A stretch of 64,000 nt of DNA from Deinococcus humi (lineage in GTDB: Bacteria > Deinococcota > Deinococci > Deinococcales > Deinococcaceae), in assembly GCF_014201875.1 (NCBI RefSeq), contig NZ_JACHFL010000016.1, positions 1 to 64,000 of the forward strand. The letters run 5' to 3'. Shown in pieces: positions 8,832 through 18,183 of the stretch (positions are counted from its first letter, which is position 1; every line of letters begins with the position of its first letter). The notes under the pieces were generated by a model. That model saw nothing but the letters and a program-made list of their open reading frames with translations, made no database searches and was not told the DNA's origin. The position numbers and the translations under genes are program-made.

Positions 8832-8857
8832 AAGCCCCGCCTTTTGGGTGGGGGGCG
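8832..8857 (-). terminator. Terminator of the GGDEF-EAL gene
   Basis: On the minus strand a GC-rich stem (GCCCC..CC with GG.GGGGC around AAAA) is followed by TTT, about 75 bases after the stop codon at 8931. Confidence 0.65.
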
Positions 8858-8930
8858 TCTTGAAGCTTAAGCAGGGGCAGGAAGCCATTGCTCAGGGTCT
8901 TGGGCTCGATCTCTTCACGAGCAGTGCACA

Positions 8931-11321
8931 TTATCTGCTTGCGAGAATCGACTTACCGGGTGGAAGCTCTGCGGCTTGCAAGTGTGCCGACTGGCCCGCG
9001 TTCTGCTCACGTTGCCGCTGGACCTCATGCGCTCGCCACCAGCTTTCAAAGTCGGAGGGTGTCAGGGGGGGAGCCAGCAGATACCCCTGAAGATAGTCAC
9101 AGCCCAGGTCGTGCACGCGCTGGCGCTGTGAGACGGTCTCTATCCCCTCAGCCACCACACTCAGGCCCAGACTATGCGCCAGACTTGTGACTGCCTGCAC
9201 CACGCGTTCTGTCCCCTGTTCGGAGTTACCTCTTCCCTGAAGCTGCTGCACGAAGCTCCGGTCGATTTTGAGGCCGGTAATGGGGAGACGCAGCAAATAT
9301 GCGAGGGCCGAATGACCCACGCCGAAATCGTCAATGACGATCCTCACGCCCTGGCGCCCGAGGGTCTCCAGCACGCCGGCGGTCTGCGCTCCATCCTGCA
9401 CCACGAGGCGTTCGGTAATTTCCAGCTCCAAGGCTTCAGCAGGCAGCTGGGCACGGGCCAGGGCGGCCCACACCTGGTCCGGAAAATCAGCACAAGCGAG
9501 CTGGGCAGGCGATACGTTGACGGCGATGCGCAGCGTCAATCCCTGAAGGCGCCACTCTGCTGCCTGACGGCAGGCCTCGCGCAAGACCCATTCGCCGAAT
9601 GGAACAATCAAGCCCAGATCCTCGGCTACCGGAATAAAGCGTTCTGGGGACACTTCTCCCAGTTCCAGATGTTTCCAGCGCATCAGCGCCTCTGCCCCCA
9701 CCACCTTGCCGGCGAGGTCACACAACGGTTGGTAGCGCAGCGAAACTTCATTGCGGTCCAGCGCTCCACGAAGGGCGCACTCCAACCCCTGACGAGCCCG
9801 CCGATGGGCGTCTAAGTCGGGCGAAAACAGCTGCACATCGTGTTTCCCATGTGCCTTGACGTGATACATGGCGGCGTCCGCGCTGCCAAGCAGCTCCTCG
9901 GAATCAGATGCATGGTCAGGCCAGATGCCCACACCAATCGAAGCTCCGACGTTAACGGAGGTCCCATCCAGGATGAAGGGCTCGTCAAGGGCGGCGAGCA
10001 GCCGCCGTCCTACCCTTACTGGCGCTTCTGTATCCGGCAAATCAGGCAGTACGACAGCGAACTCATCGCCACTCAACCGAGCGACATGGGCTTCCGGGGG
10101 GACGTGGCTGCGCAGCCGGCCTGCAATCTCTTTGAGCGTGGTGTCTCCGGCCGCGTGGCCCAGGGTGTCGTTGATGCGCTTGAAGCCGTCGAGGTCGATG
10201 AACAGCACCGCCAGGCGGGAACCGGCGACTTGCGCGCAGCGCACAGCATCATGCAGCTGCATCATCAGCGCACGGCGGTTGGGAAGTTCGGTCAAAGCGT
10301 CGTGAAGCGCCAGGTGGGCCACCTGCGCTTCACGGGCAGCCAAGGCGCGATGAAGGCGGGCGTTGTCGGCGAACATCACGATCTGGCGCACCATGACCAG
10401 CAAGGTCACCAGGGCGGTGCCCCACAACGCCCCGGTTGCGGCAAGCGAGCGGGCCTCATATACCCTCAGGAGCAACGCGAACGACGATAATAACGCCAGG
10501 TAGGGAGCCAACAGTGTGGCATTGAGTTGCAGGGCGCCCACACCGCGCTGTTCCTGAGGTGCACTCCGCATCGCGAGTGCGGCACCGAAGCCCTCAATGA
10601 CGAAGCTCCAGGCCCACAGCGCGTCAATTGGATTGCCGGTGGCATAGGTGCCCGTGTAGGTGAAGTAGGCAAACAAGTAGTCGCCCACAATATTCAATCC
10701 CAGGCCGAAGGCGAACAGCACCTCATGGGGACGCAGCCGCTGCGTGCGAAAGACGGCGAGGAGGAGCAGGCTCAGCAGGAAGAGGTCAAAGATCGGGTAG
10801 GCGAGTGACACCAGCCGGGTCAGGAGCGGCTCACCCGGATTGCTGGCGATCTGGGCGAGGAAGAGGTACCAGGAAAAGACACCGACCGCGCCCACCACGA
10901 TCAGGCTGTCGAGTGCCAGGCGGGCAGTCGACATACTCCGCAAAGGCTGACGTGCGAGCGCCAGAAACGCGCCCCCCTGCAGCAGATAGGCCAGAAAATA
11001 CAACCCATCCGCTACAGACGGGAAGGGCGGCACTTTGACGATCAGTTCAAGGAAAACCCAGACCGACTCTGCGCCGAAGCGCACAAGGGCGTGTGCGAGA
11101 AGCCAGAGGAAGGCCACCCGGAGTCCCTCGGTTCTACGGTGAAACAGCTGAGCCACCACGACCAGAAATAGTCCAGCCACCAGCAGATAATGCAAATCGG
11201 AATACCACTCCTGCGCCGCCGCATCGCCCCAGCGAAACACCAGCCAGCCAGTGTGCAGCCCGGCGCTCAGCAGCAACATGGTCAAGCTGACCAGTAACGA
11301 ACGGGGAAGAGAGGCCAGCAT
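8931..11321 (-). CDS. Membrane GGDEF-EAL cyclic-di-GMP protein
   Basis: A 796-residue protein. Residues 1 to about 320 form roughly ten hydrophobic segments, a membrane sensor domain. The GGDEF domain follows; its active loop reads SGDEF at 417-421, a variant commonly still active. The EAL domain starts with EALMRWKH at 544 and keeps DDFGVGHSALAYLL, LKIDRSFV and VVAEGIET, as in active phosphodiesterases. It can therefore plausibly make and break cyclic-di-GMP. Such proteins usually control the switch between motility and surface matrix; the glycosyltransferase island at 51.6-54.7 kb is a possible output. The gene is monocistronic. Confidence 0.92.
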   Translation of the reverse strand: MLASLPRSLLVSLTMLLLSAGLHTGWLVFRWGDAAAQEWYSDLHYLLVAGLFLVVVAQLFHRRTEGLRVAFLWLLAHALVRFGAESVWVFLELIVKVPPFPSVADGLYFLAYLLQGGAFLALARQPLRSMSTARLALDSLIVVGAVGVFSWYLFLAQIASNPGEPLLTRLVSLAYPIFDLFLLSLLLLAVFRTQRLRPHEVLFAFGLGLNIVGDYLFAYFTYTGTYATGNPIDALWAWSFVIEGFGAALAMRSAPQEQRGVGALQLNATLLAPYLALLSSFALLLRVYEARSLAATGALWGTALVTLLVMVRQIVMFADNARLHRALAAREAQVAHLALHDALTELPNRRALMMQLHDAVRCAQVAGSRLAVLFIDLDGFKRINDTLGHAAGDTTLKEIAGRLRSHVPPEAHVARLSGDEFAVVLPDLPDTEAPVRVGRRLLAALDEPFILDGTSVNVGASIGVGIWPDHASDSEELLGSADAAMYHVKAHGKHDVQLFSPDLDAHRRARQGLECALRGALDRNEVSLRYQPLCDLAGKVVGAEALMRWKHLELGEVSPERFIPVAEDLGLIVPFGEWVLREACRQAAEWRLQGLTLRIAVNVSPAQLACADFPDQVWAALARAQLPAEALELEITERLVVQDGAQTAGVLETLGRQGVRIVIDDFGVGHSALAYLLRLPITGLKIDRSFVQQLQGRGNSEQGTERVVQAVTSLAHSLGLSVVAEGIETVSQRQRVHDLGCDYLQGYLLAPPLTPSDFESWWRAHEVQRQREQNAGQSAHLQAAELPPGKSILASR

Positions 11322-11987
11322 TCAGATTCACTCTGGCTGGGACGACGTGACACGGCTCTGACATAGGCCCGATTAAGAGCTTGTGAACGAAATGGAGCGT
11401 GAAAAACAGGCGCGACAGATTTGGGGAGGTCACCGAGGAAATTCGGCCCCGACGAGTCCGTCTCTGCGCCCCCGGTCAAGGGCAGAGACCTGATGGAGAT
11501 CCTCGAAGGCGTGGCTGACGCCCTGACACAAAATCCAACAGGCTGTGCTTCTGGGACATCTCCACACCCAGAAGCTACTCTTGGAGCCATCAGTAAGCCT
11601 GCGTGGTCGTGCATGCCAAGGAGGCGATCTGGAAGCGGCGGGGCGAAGCGTTGGCTTGATCCGGGGCTAAACGTCTGTCAAAGAGCACCTCAAGTCAGAG
11701 AGAAGGAGCACAGGGAGTATCAGGCAACACGCTGGGGGCCTGACAGGCAACCCTGAAAGATTCGGTCAGCAGCCCTTCTAAAGCAGCAGTGCGCTCGGGC
11801 TGAGCCCGCAGCGTCGCTTGCAAGGTGGCTTTCTCTGCCCTAGTTGCCTCGCGGGATTCCCGCTCACGGGACAGAATTTCCAGTCTGCGGAGGCGCGTGG
11901 CATTCGACCACACGTGGTGCAGTTTGGCCGAGATCAGGTTGTTTCTGAAGAAATGCTGTCAAGCCCTCTGCGGAAATGAGGGTGGTG
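11322..11987. other. Intergenic, possible transposase debris
   Basis: About 665 bases. A minus-strand frame at 11695-11913 is strongly helical and resembles the coiled-coil start of IS66-type transposases (TLQATLRAQPERTAALEGLL) but is too short to name. Nothing else is supportable. Confidence 0.35.
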
Positions 11988-12536
11988 TTACCAGACATCT
12001 CCCCTGCGAAACTCGCAGGTTAGAGAAAGGTGCAGATCAACCCCGCCCGCAGGGGCATACACCAGCACTCCATCCTCCTCTTCCGGAGTGGCGCGCAGTC
12101 CCAAGGACGTCATCACGCTCAGTGGCCCCTGCCATACCTCCCAGGCGCACGAGCGATAGAGCCCCAGGCCTGCAGCGCTTGTCGATAGTGCCCCGAAGTC
12201 GTAGCCCCACGCCACCTGGTGGTTGATTCGCTCCATGATCGCCCGACCGATGCCCTGCCGCTGACAGTCCGGGTGAATGCCCATCGCTTCGAGGTACCCC
12301 ACCCGTTGAGGGACCTCACCCAGGAGGAAGGCGCGCTGGACCAGGGCCGCGTGCCCCACCAGCCTTTCCTCGAGAAAAGCAAGCGTGTGGAGGCCACCCA
12401 GAGCATGATCCCAATCGTCGTCATTGAAGTCACTGTCGAAGGTAAGATCGAGAAGTTCTCGAATAATTGCGCGGATATCAGGGGACAGTTCGGCCGTGTG
12501 TGCTACCCGGAGAACCAGGCTGGGGAGCAAAGGCAT
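11988..12536 (-). CDS. aac(2')-I: Aminoglycoside 2'-N-acetyltransferase, AAC(2')-I type
   Basis: A 182-residue GNAT enzyme with the specific signature of AAC(2')-I, which acetylates the 2'-amino group of aminoglycosides with acetyl-CoA. The start (LVLRVAHTAELSPDIRAII) matches the mycobacterial enzyme's LVHTADL region, then DDDWDHALGGLHTLAFLE, the acetyl-CoA loop HPDCQRQGIGRAIM, DFGALSTSAAGLGLYRS and the characteristic C-terminus RRGDVW. The ATG at 12536 gives almost the length of the mycobacterial enzyme (about 181); longer in-frame starts exist at 12557 and 12581. No SD is clear. Close to the LOV kinase on the same strand, with about 70 bases between. In mycobacteria such genes are chromosomal and may have cell-wall roles, so resistance is inferred, not shown. 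Confidence 0.85.
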   Translation of the reverse strand: MPLLPSLVLRVAHTAELSPDIRAIIRELLDLTFDSDFNDDDWDHALGGLHTLAFLEERLVGHAALVQRAFLLGEVPQRVGYLEAMGIHPDCQRQGIGRAIMERINHQVAWGYDFGALSTSAAGLGLYRSCAWEVWQGPLSVMTSLGLRATPEEEDGVLVYAPAGGVDLHLSLTCEFRRGDVW

Positions 12537-12609
12537 AGGAGGGGGGGACGGATCCATCCATTTTATTGTGCGCCTGTACAAGAGGAGGGACCAGTGAAGC
12601 CTGACAGGA

Positions 12610-14250
12610 TCAAGGTTCGGCGATCAACACTTTCGGCAACGTAAAGCCGAACGTGGCCCCCACCCCCGGCTGCCCCTCGGCCAGCATAGTTCCCCCATGC
12701 CGGGTCATGATGCGCCGCGCGTTGGCCAGACTTACGGCCGCCCCCTCGTACTCCTCTAGACGATGCAGCCGCTGAAACATCGTGAACAGCTTGTCGCCGT
12801 ACTGCGGATTGAAGCCCACACCGTTGTCCCGCACGAGCACCGCCCAGCTCTGCCCACGGTCCTCCGCCCATACCTTGATCAGGGCTCGGTCCCGGGCACG
12901 GGTGTACTTCACTGCGTTGTCCACCAGGGCGGTGATCACGCGGCGCAACAATTCGGTGTCCCCCATGACGGTGGGCAGGTCACTGATCTGCCAGTCGATC
13001 TGGCGCTGTGGCTGGGCCACTTTGACTTTCTGATGGACCGCTTGGAAGACCCGTCCCAGTTTTACCGGCTCCGCTTTGAGCGGCTGACGCGAGGCCCGCG
13101 AGACATTGAGCATGCCGTCGATCATGGTCTCCAGGTGATTGGCGGCGGCCTTGACGATCCCAAAGTACCGCTCAGACTTCTCGTCCAGCGATTCCGGCAG
13201 CGAACGGCGCAACAGGTCTCCGAAGCTGATGATATGTCGCACTGGGGTGCGCAGATCGTGTGAAACCGAGTATGTGAACGCTTCCAGGGCCTCGTTCGAG
13301 GCCTGCAGCAGCTCCCGCTGGGCCTGGAGTTCAGCGGTGCGGTCTTTAACCTGCTGTTCCACGATGGCCGCTAAGCGGATCCGGCTCAGGGCCAGCGCAC
13401 ACTGTGAGGCCAGGGTCAGCAGGAAAAAGCTTTCGTCCGGGGCGAACTCGTGCGGCTCGTGGAAGTCCAGCACAAGAACTCCCAGCGGAAACCCGCTCTC
13501 CTCCATTGGGAACACGGCGCTGGCCACGGCCGCCACCCCGCCCGTGTGTGCCTCAAGGGTTGGATAGGCTGCAGCCAGTTGCCCGCTGTCCCGGAAAAAC
13601 AGCGGCTGGCCTGAATGCAGAACGTCCGCCGCAGGAGTCGCGTCCCCAAGACGCCCGTCTTGCCAGAGACTGGCATCTGAGTGACCACGCCGCGCCGCGA
13701 CCAGGAGGTCTGTGTCTTGGACCAGCAGCACGGTGCCACCGACGGCCCCAATGGTGTCCAGGACCTCTCCCAGAATGATGTCAATGGCTGCCTGCTCGCT
13801 CCGTACAGCCGCCAGTTGTGCGGTGACCGCCTGGAGGCGAATCATTAGGGCGGAGGTCTTTTCCCGCACCGTCACGTCCATCTGGAAGCCAAAGAAGTGG
13901 GTGACGGTTCCCGCCGCGTCCCGGATGGGGCTGATGGTCAACTCGTTGTAGAAGAGGGTGCCGTCCGGACGATAGTTGCGCAGCAGGGTGGTGGTGCTGC
14001 GCCCTTCCCTGATGGCCGCCCTAATGGCTGCCCTGGGGACGGGGTTGGGGTCCTGGCCCTGGAGCAAGCGGCAATTGCGCCCGATAATCTCGGACGCCGG
14101 ATAGCCACTGAGTTGCTCGAAGGCTGGATTGACATAAATGATGGGGAGGTCCGGTTGCTGTGCGTCGGCGATAACGGCGCCGTTGACGCTCGCGTTGAGG
14201 GCCTGACTGAGCAGGTGGAGATCAACAGCAGGTAGGGTGGAGTGGGCCAT
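12610..14250 (-). CDS. LOV-GAF histidine kinase, likely blue-light sensor
   Basis: A 546-residue soluble kinase. Residues about 10-130 are a LOV-type PAS domain: GRNCRLLQG holds the photoactive cysteine C60, and the flavin-contact stretch IYVNPAFEQLSGY and the NELTISPIRD region are as in phototropin LOV domains. A GAF domain occupies roughly 140-295. The dimerisation/phosphoacceptor helix has SVSHDLRTPVRH with H331, and the ATPase domain shows the N box (LVDNAVKYT) and DNGVGF. Light-driven cysteinyl-flavin bond formation would alter autophosphorylation. No response regulator gene adjoins it; phytochrome-like kinases often work with distant single-domain regulators. Start ATG 14250, GGAAG a few bases upstream. 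Confidence 0.88.
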   Translation of the reverse strand: MAHSTLPAVDLHLLSQALNASVNGAVIADAQQPDLPIIYVNPAFEQLSGYPASEIIGRNCRLLQGQDPNPVPRAAIRAAIREGRSTTTLLRNYRPDGTLFYNELTISPIRDAAGTVTHFFGFQMDVTVREKTSALMIRLQAVTAQLAAVRSEQAAIDIILGEVLDTIGAVGGTVLLVQDTDLLVAARRGHSDASLWQDGRLGDATPAADVLHSGQPLFFRDSGQLAAAYPTLEAHTGGVAAVASAVFPMEESGFPLGVLVLDFHEPHEFAPDESFFLLTLASQCALALSRIRLAAIVEQQVKDRTAELQAQRELLQASNEALEAFTYSVSHDLRTPVRHIISFGDLLRRSLPESLDEKSERYFGIVKAAANHLETMIDGMLNVSRASRQPLKAEPVKLGRVFQAVHQKVKVAQPQRQIDWQISDLPTVMGDTELLRRVITALVDNAVKYTRARDRALIKVWAEDRGQSWAVLVRDNGVGFNPQYGDKLFTMFQRLHRLEEYEGAAVSLANARRIMTRHGGTMLAEGQPGVGATFGFTLPKVLIAEP

Positions 14251-14724
14251 GGGCTTCCAGTGGGCGTTGTAGGTTGGCCGTCATGGAATCAATATAGGGT
14301 TTTTGCCCTCTGGCACGATCTAAATCATTGGAAAACATTAAAGGATCTTCCCTGCCCACGTCGGATTCCAGAGGGGTGTAGACAGAGTGCTGTCCATATT
14401 GTTGTGTTTCCCTATTTCCCCATGGGCAGCACCTGACTCACTTGTTGAGCCGCGCTGGCGAATCCAATTCCTGGACGTCGCACTCGCTCAGTGGCAAGCG
14501 ATGGCCCAGGTTTTTGGTTGTGCTGGCTGCTGATCGGAGATCGGTGTCGGTAGGGTTTTGGGGCGTCTCGACGGTTCAAGCTGGCCGGACTCAATTCAGG
14601 CAACACAATCCACTTAACACCACATATCTTGCGGATCTCCCTCAATTGCTCTATCAACGCAACATAGGGTCACTCTTATAGGACTACAGAATGTCTTCTT
14701 AGCCGAAGCCAGTAGGCTGGCCCC
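14251..14724. other. Intergenic, no gene seen
   Basis: Divergent spacer between the LOV kinase and the peroxiredoxin, about 470 bases. Short frames on both strands have no family resemblance. Promoters for both genes must lie here but no convincing -35/-10 pair was found. Confidence 0.4.
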
Positions 14725-15216
14725 ATGTCTTTGTCCATTGGTGACCATGTCCCTGAATTAACCGCGATGCAGGACAACGGGCGGCCGTATACCTCAGGGG
14801 CCGGCCGTTGGCAGGTTCTGTTCTTTTTCCCCAAAACAGCCACCATTCACTGCCAGTTGCAGGCTCGGCGCTATCAGGCCGTAGCCGCGGACTTCCAAGC
14901 GCTCGGAGTCGACGTCGTGGGCATCAATGGGGACGCCAGACAGGAACAAGCCGTCTTCCGGGACCTGTGCAAGCTCGACTATCCGCTGCTCAATGACCGT
15001 GCTCAGACCCTCAGTGCAGCTTTTGGAGTACTAGACGAGCCCTGGCCAGGTGAAGAGGTGCGCCGGCCACGCCGTGATACGTTCCTGGTAGCCCCAGACG
15101 GAGTCATCACAGACCATTGGCAGGACGTCAACCCCGGAGAGGACGCCGCCACCGTCCTGGCCCGCGTCCGGGAACGGCTGGAGCTCACCCTGGCCTCGAA
15201 TCCGAACTCATGCTGA
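14725..15216 (+). CDS. Peroxiredoxin, Bcp/AhpC-TSA type
   Basis: A 163-residue thioredoxin-fold peroxidase. After GDHVPELTAMQDNG the active-site region FFPKTATIHCQLQ contains the peroxidatic cysteine C43 with the upstream Thr at T38/T40; family members normally have PGCT here, so the surrounding residues are unusual. The RDTFLVAPDGVI strand and a downstream Arg are conserved. A cysteine at the very C-terminus (SC) could act as a resolving cysteine. It would reduce hydrogen peroxide or lipid peroxides in the cytoplasm. Monocistronic, followed by IS6 debris. Confidence 0.85.
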   Translation: MSLSIGDHVPELTAMQDNGRPYTSGAGRWQVLFFFPKTATIHCQLQARRYQAVAADFQALGVDVVGINGDARQEQAVFRDLCKLDYPLLNDRAQTLSAAFGVLDEPWPGEEVRRPRRDTFLVAPDGVITDHWQDVNPGEDAATVLARVRERLELTLASNPNSC

Positions 15217-15399
15217 CGCCCGATAGCCTGCCAGATGGCCAAGTGACTTGTGGACCGTCCTCCCGACTGACTCTCATGAAAGCGCAGGGCTTTCTTAGAT
15301 GGAGCGGGAGAGGTAACGCCGCTCTGTGATCCCTGCGCGCCAGCATATGAGGCTGCGTGACCCCCCACTCCATCCGCACCTAGTGCATGACCTTCAGTA
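15217..15399. other. Intergenic, no gene seen
   Basis: Spacer between the peroxiredoxin stop and the IS6 remnant; no signal recognised. Confidence 0.4.
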
Positions 15400-15933
15400 C
15401 CATTTTGACTTAGTTCTCTGCTGATGGAACCCCGACGGAGTTTCCGGTGACAGCTCGACTTTAAGGTATGTGGACGTCAGTGAAGCCAACCTCTGAATTA
15501 TGGCGGGCAGTCGATGAGCATGGTGTTGGACAAGATTCTTCAGCGTCACTGCGATAGAGGGGCCGCCGTGGCTTTCTTCCGCTGGCTCCTGGGAGAGTAC
15601 GGCGTACCAGTCAACGTGTAGACCGACAAGCTCTGGGGTTATGGTGTGGCCCTGCGCAAGCTTCACAGACTCCTCGCTGTGAAGCACGTCCGGATCATGG
15701 AACGGCCCGATGCAACAAGCTTATCGAGCAATCCCGCCGCCTGACACGTGGACACGAGCAGCGAGAACTCAGATTCAGAGGAAGTGCACAAGGATTTCTG
15801 ACCTGCACGCCAGCATCACGAATCTGCATCACCCGGCGTGCTCTACTGTTCGCGCTCATCACTAAAACGGGCGTTCATGCTCTGGCACAAAGTCGTGCAG
15901 CAGGTGGCCTGAAGTTCAGGCCACCTGCTGCAC
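15400..15933 (+). mobile_element. IS6-family transposase remnant (middle and C-terminus)
   Basis: Plus-strand pieces of an IS6-type DDE transposase in shifting frames: TLRYVDVSEANL, LWRAVDEHG, then VLDKILQRHCDRGAAVAFFR and WLLGEYGVP, a stop in place of the residue before TDKLWGYG, and finally fragments of the arginine-rich tail and NLHHPA near 15820. At least three frame changes and two stops. The N-terminal third is absent or unrecognisable. It ends in a 19-bp perfect hairpin. Not functional. Confidence 0.7.
15895..15933 (+). terminator. Perfect 19-bp palindrome at IS6 3' end
   Basis: GTGCAGCAGGTGGCCTGAA at 15895-15913 and its exact complement at 15915-15933, one base between. Similar hairpins close the IS6 remnants at 24.85, 58.93 and 61.68 kb, so it is part of the element, probably its transcription terminator. 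Confidence 0.75.
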
Positions 15934-16088
15934 GGAAACTCTTTCATCACTCTAGCGCCACACACTCGCCACAACTCTGCCTGCTACAGCGGGTTCGAGA
16001 GCGGAAATAAGATTAAGTCTTCCTGTATCCAGAGCACCTGCCGCCTGCACAGGGCTTACGCTGAACGCGTACAAATGGAGGTAGACAG

Positions 16089-16937
16089 ATGCGCGCAGAA
16101 CAGGTGACGGACCCGGTGGCCTACCACGGCGAGGGGCCGGTCTGGTCAGAACGTTGGGGTGGTCTGCGCTGGGTGGACATGCTCGCGGGCGATGTGCTGT
16201 CACTGGAGGCGGACGGGACGGTGAGTCGCAGGCATGTCGGCAAGGTGGCCGCCGCACTGCGTCCGCGCCGACAGGGGGGCGCAGTGATTGGGGTGGAGCG
16301 GGGCTTCGCGCTGGAGGACGAGGATGGCACGGTGACGCCGATGCCGGAGGTCTGGACCGCCCCCGGCATTCGCATGAACGAGGGTGGCTGCGACCCCGAC
16401 GGACGCTTCTACTGCGGCTCGATGGCCTACGATCAAACGCCCGGCGCCGCGAAACTGTATCGGCTCGCCCCAGACAGCACAGTCACGGTGGTCCTGGAGG
16501 GCGTCACCGTCTCCAATGGCCTGGAATGGAGTCCCGACGGCATGCTGGCGTACTACAACGACACTGCAACCGGCCAGGTCAGTGTCTTCGACTATGCCCG
16601 CGAGGTGGGTCTGAGCGGACGACGTACTTTCGTGGACCTCACGAGCGAGGGGCTCCAGCCCGATGGCCTGACGGTGGACGCGCAGGGCGGCGTCTGGGTG
16701 GCTCTGGTCAATGGGGGGGCGGTGCGGCACTACACTCCGGACGGCAAGTTGGCAGAGGTGATTGAGGTTCCCGCGCGCAAGGTCACGGCCTGCACATTCG
16801 GCGGTCCTGGACTGCAGACGCTCTACATCACCACTTCGCGCGAGGACCTTGATGTGGGGGAAGACCCGCTGGCCGGGTCCCTCTTCCGAGCCGAGGTCGG
16901 CGTACGCGGTCAGCCGGTGCGTGAGTTCGCCGGGTAA
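16089..16937 (+). CDS. SMP-30/gluconolactonase family lactonase
   Basis: A 282-residue six-bladed beta-propeller hydrolase. EGPVWSERWGGLRWVDM at the start contains the metal-binding Glu; RMNEGGCDPDGRFYCGSM, VSNGLEWSPDG and DGLTVDAQGGVWVAL are the usual metal and substrate motifs of this family. It should open sugar lactones or related esters with a bound divalent metal. GGAGG seven bases before the ATG fixes the start. No sugar-catabolic partner gene is adjacent, so the substrate is open. IS6 debris lies just upstream and a long spacer follows. Confidence 0.9.
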   Translation: MRAEQVTDPVAYHGEGPVWSERWGGLRWVDMLAGDVLSLEADGTVSRRHVGKVAAALRPRRQGGAVIGVERGFALEDEDGTVTPMPEVWTAPGIRMNEGGCDPDGRFYCGSMAYDQTPGAAKLYRLAPDSTVTVVLEGVTVSNGLEWSPDGMLAYYNDTATGQVSVFDYAREVGLSGRRTFVDLTSEGLQPDGLTVDAQGGVWVALVNGGAVRHYTPDGKLAEVIEVPARKVTACTFGGPGLQTLYITTSREDLDVGEDPLAGSLFRAEVGVRGQPVREFAG

Positions 16938-17508
16938 GTGGGTTTGGGGAAAGAGAGTGGTGGGTGCGGCAACACAAGCGGCGATGGATGTCAAGCCACC
17001 CTCAGCTGCCCCGCATTCGCGTGACTTGATAAGGTTATCCGCCTTCCGTCTGCCTCGGTGCTAATACCCCTTCTCCACCCAGTCACGTTTTTCTGGCTTG
17101 TCCTGAAGAAAGAAGGGTGGCGCGTGATTCCTCATTTGACTTGTGGGCAACATGCCTTCCTGGCCTGTGCCATCTCGACCCACGCTCACATCTTCCTGCG
17201 TGCCGCCGCAAGCGCCCGCAAGACCACCACGCTGCTTAAGGTCGCCTGTCATCTCCACGAGCACGGCGTTAACTTTACTGACAGCAAACATGCGGTCGCC
17301 GATTTCCAACCCCGCTTGCCACCTGGGGTCCGCGCCTATACCCCACAGCCACCGTCTGGGTCTCTTCAAAAGTCAGACGGGCGGCCTAAACCTCGTCCGC
17401 AACAGGGACACCGCTAGGTGGCCGCCCACAGTGACCAGCTCCTCTCCTCTAGCGCCGTGGATTGAAAGTCTTTATCGGCCCGTTCCTTCTCCCATACAGG
17501 AACCTGCC
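16938..17508. other. Intergenic, unexplained inverted repeat inside
   Basis: About 570 bases. Plus and minus frames between 17058 and 17420 are protein-like but unrecognised. GGGCGGCC at 17379-17386 pairs with GGCCGCCC at 17420-17427 around a 33-base loop. Confidence 0.4.
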
Positions 17509-17721
17509 ATGCCTGCAGACGGTTCCAAGTCCATCTCTGCTGATGACCTAAGCAGGCTGTTGACTCAAGCGCAGCATGTCTACGACGAGACGCGGGACCT
17601 TTGCAACGCAGAGGGAACCGGCCCCCAACTTGAGAACGAATACACTTACCCTGAGTTGATGGCGCCCTGGAAGGATCCTCTCGCCCGAACATTCTGCGCG
17701 GCTGAATGTCTGGGCTCGTAG
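17509..17721 (+). CDS. Small hypothetical acidic protein
   Basis: A 70-residue protein with AGGA seven bases before the ATG at 17509. The first part is helical (SADDLSRLLTQAQHVYDETR), followed by a short acidic stretch and two cysteines near the C-terminus (FCAAECLGS). Function unknown. The frame is open upstream to 17143 but that part looks non-coding. Confidence 0.4.
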   Translation: MPADGSKSISADDLSRLLTQAQHVYDETRDLCNAEGTGPQLENEYTYPELMAPWKDPLARTFCAAECLGS

Positions 17722-18183
17722 TGGAGACGCCGATCGATTCACCGGAAAATCCCTATCCCTCGTACCTTAGCCTCAGTTTCGAGCTCACCTTCCTTCAGCC
17801 GAACCAGGTCAGGCAGTAACCCGCTCAAGGTGTCAACTTACAAATGAGCGTTTATGGACTGCTGCAGACGAACGCCCGCCGCCGCTCGCAATGCCATTGT
17901 GGAGGGGAGCCAGCAAAACCTGTTCTGAGGGCACAGGCAAGTCCGGGCCCGCAGTGTTGACGTTCTTACGTTGGGCAGCCCAGAGGCACCGAGATGTTGG
18001 TTGGCCCGGCCACGTCATCGCATTGCCAGGAGGGCCCCTTGCGGATTGCCATTTTTGGACGGGTGTTCAAGGTGGCTGTTTGGGTGGATGACGTAACGCC
18101 AATTAGTGTCCACATTGAAGATTTGGCGTAGGGTGAAGGCCCGTGACCGCGTCCTCTCAGCCCTGCTCCGCCCGGCCCCTCCC
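17722..18183. other. Intergenic before the recombinase
   Basis: About 460 bases with no recognised gene. The recombinase frame is open back to a GTG at 18106, so its true start may lie inside this stretch. Confidence 0.4.

Noticed and set aside
11695..11913. Minus-strand coiled-coil frame resembling an IS66 transposase start
   Set aside because: Only about 70 codons, no second IS66 feature and no inverted repeats found.
14412..14657. Minus-strand 81-codon frame between kinase and peroxiredoxin
   Set aside because: No RBS, no motif and an amino-acid composition typical of non-coding GC-rich DNA.
16200..16994. A 264-codon minus-strand frame
   Set aside because: Antisense to the SMP-30 lactonase and without family features.
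17379..17427. GGGCGGCC / GGCCGCCC inverted repeat with a 33-base loop
   Set aside because: Loop too long for a terminator and no gene ends here; kept only as a note in the intergenic entry.
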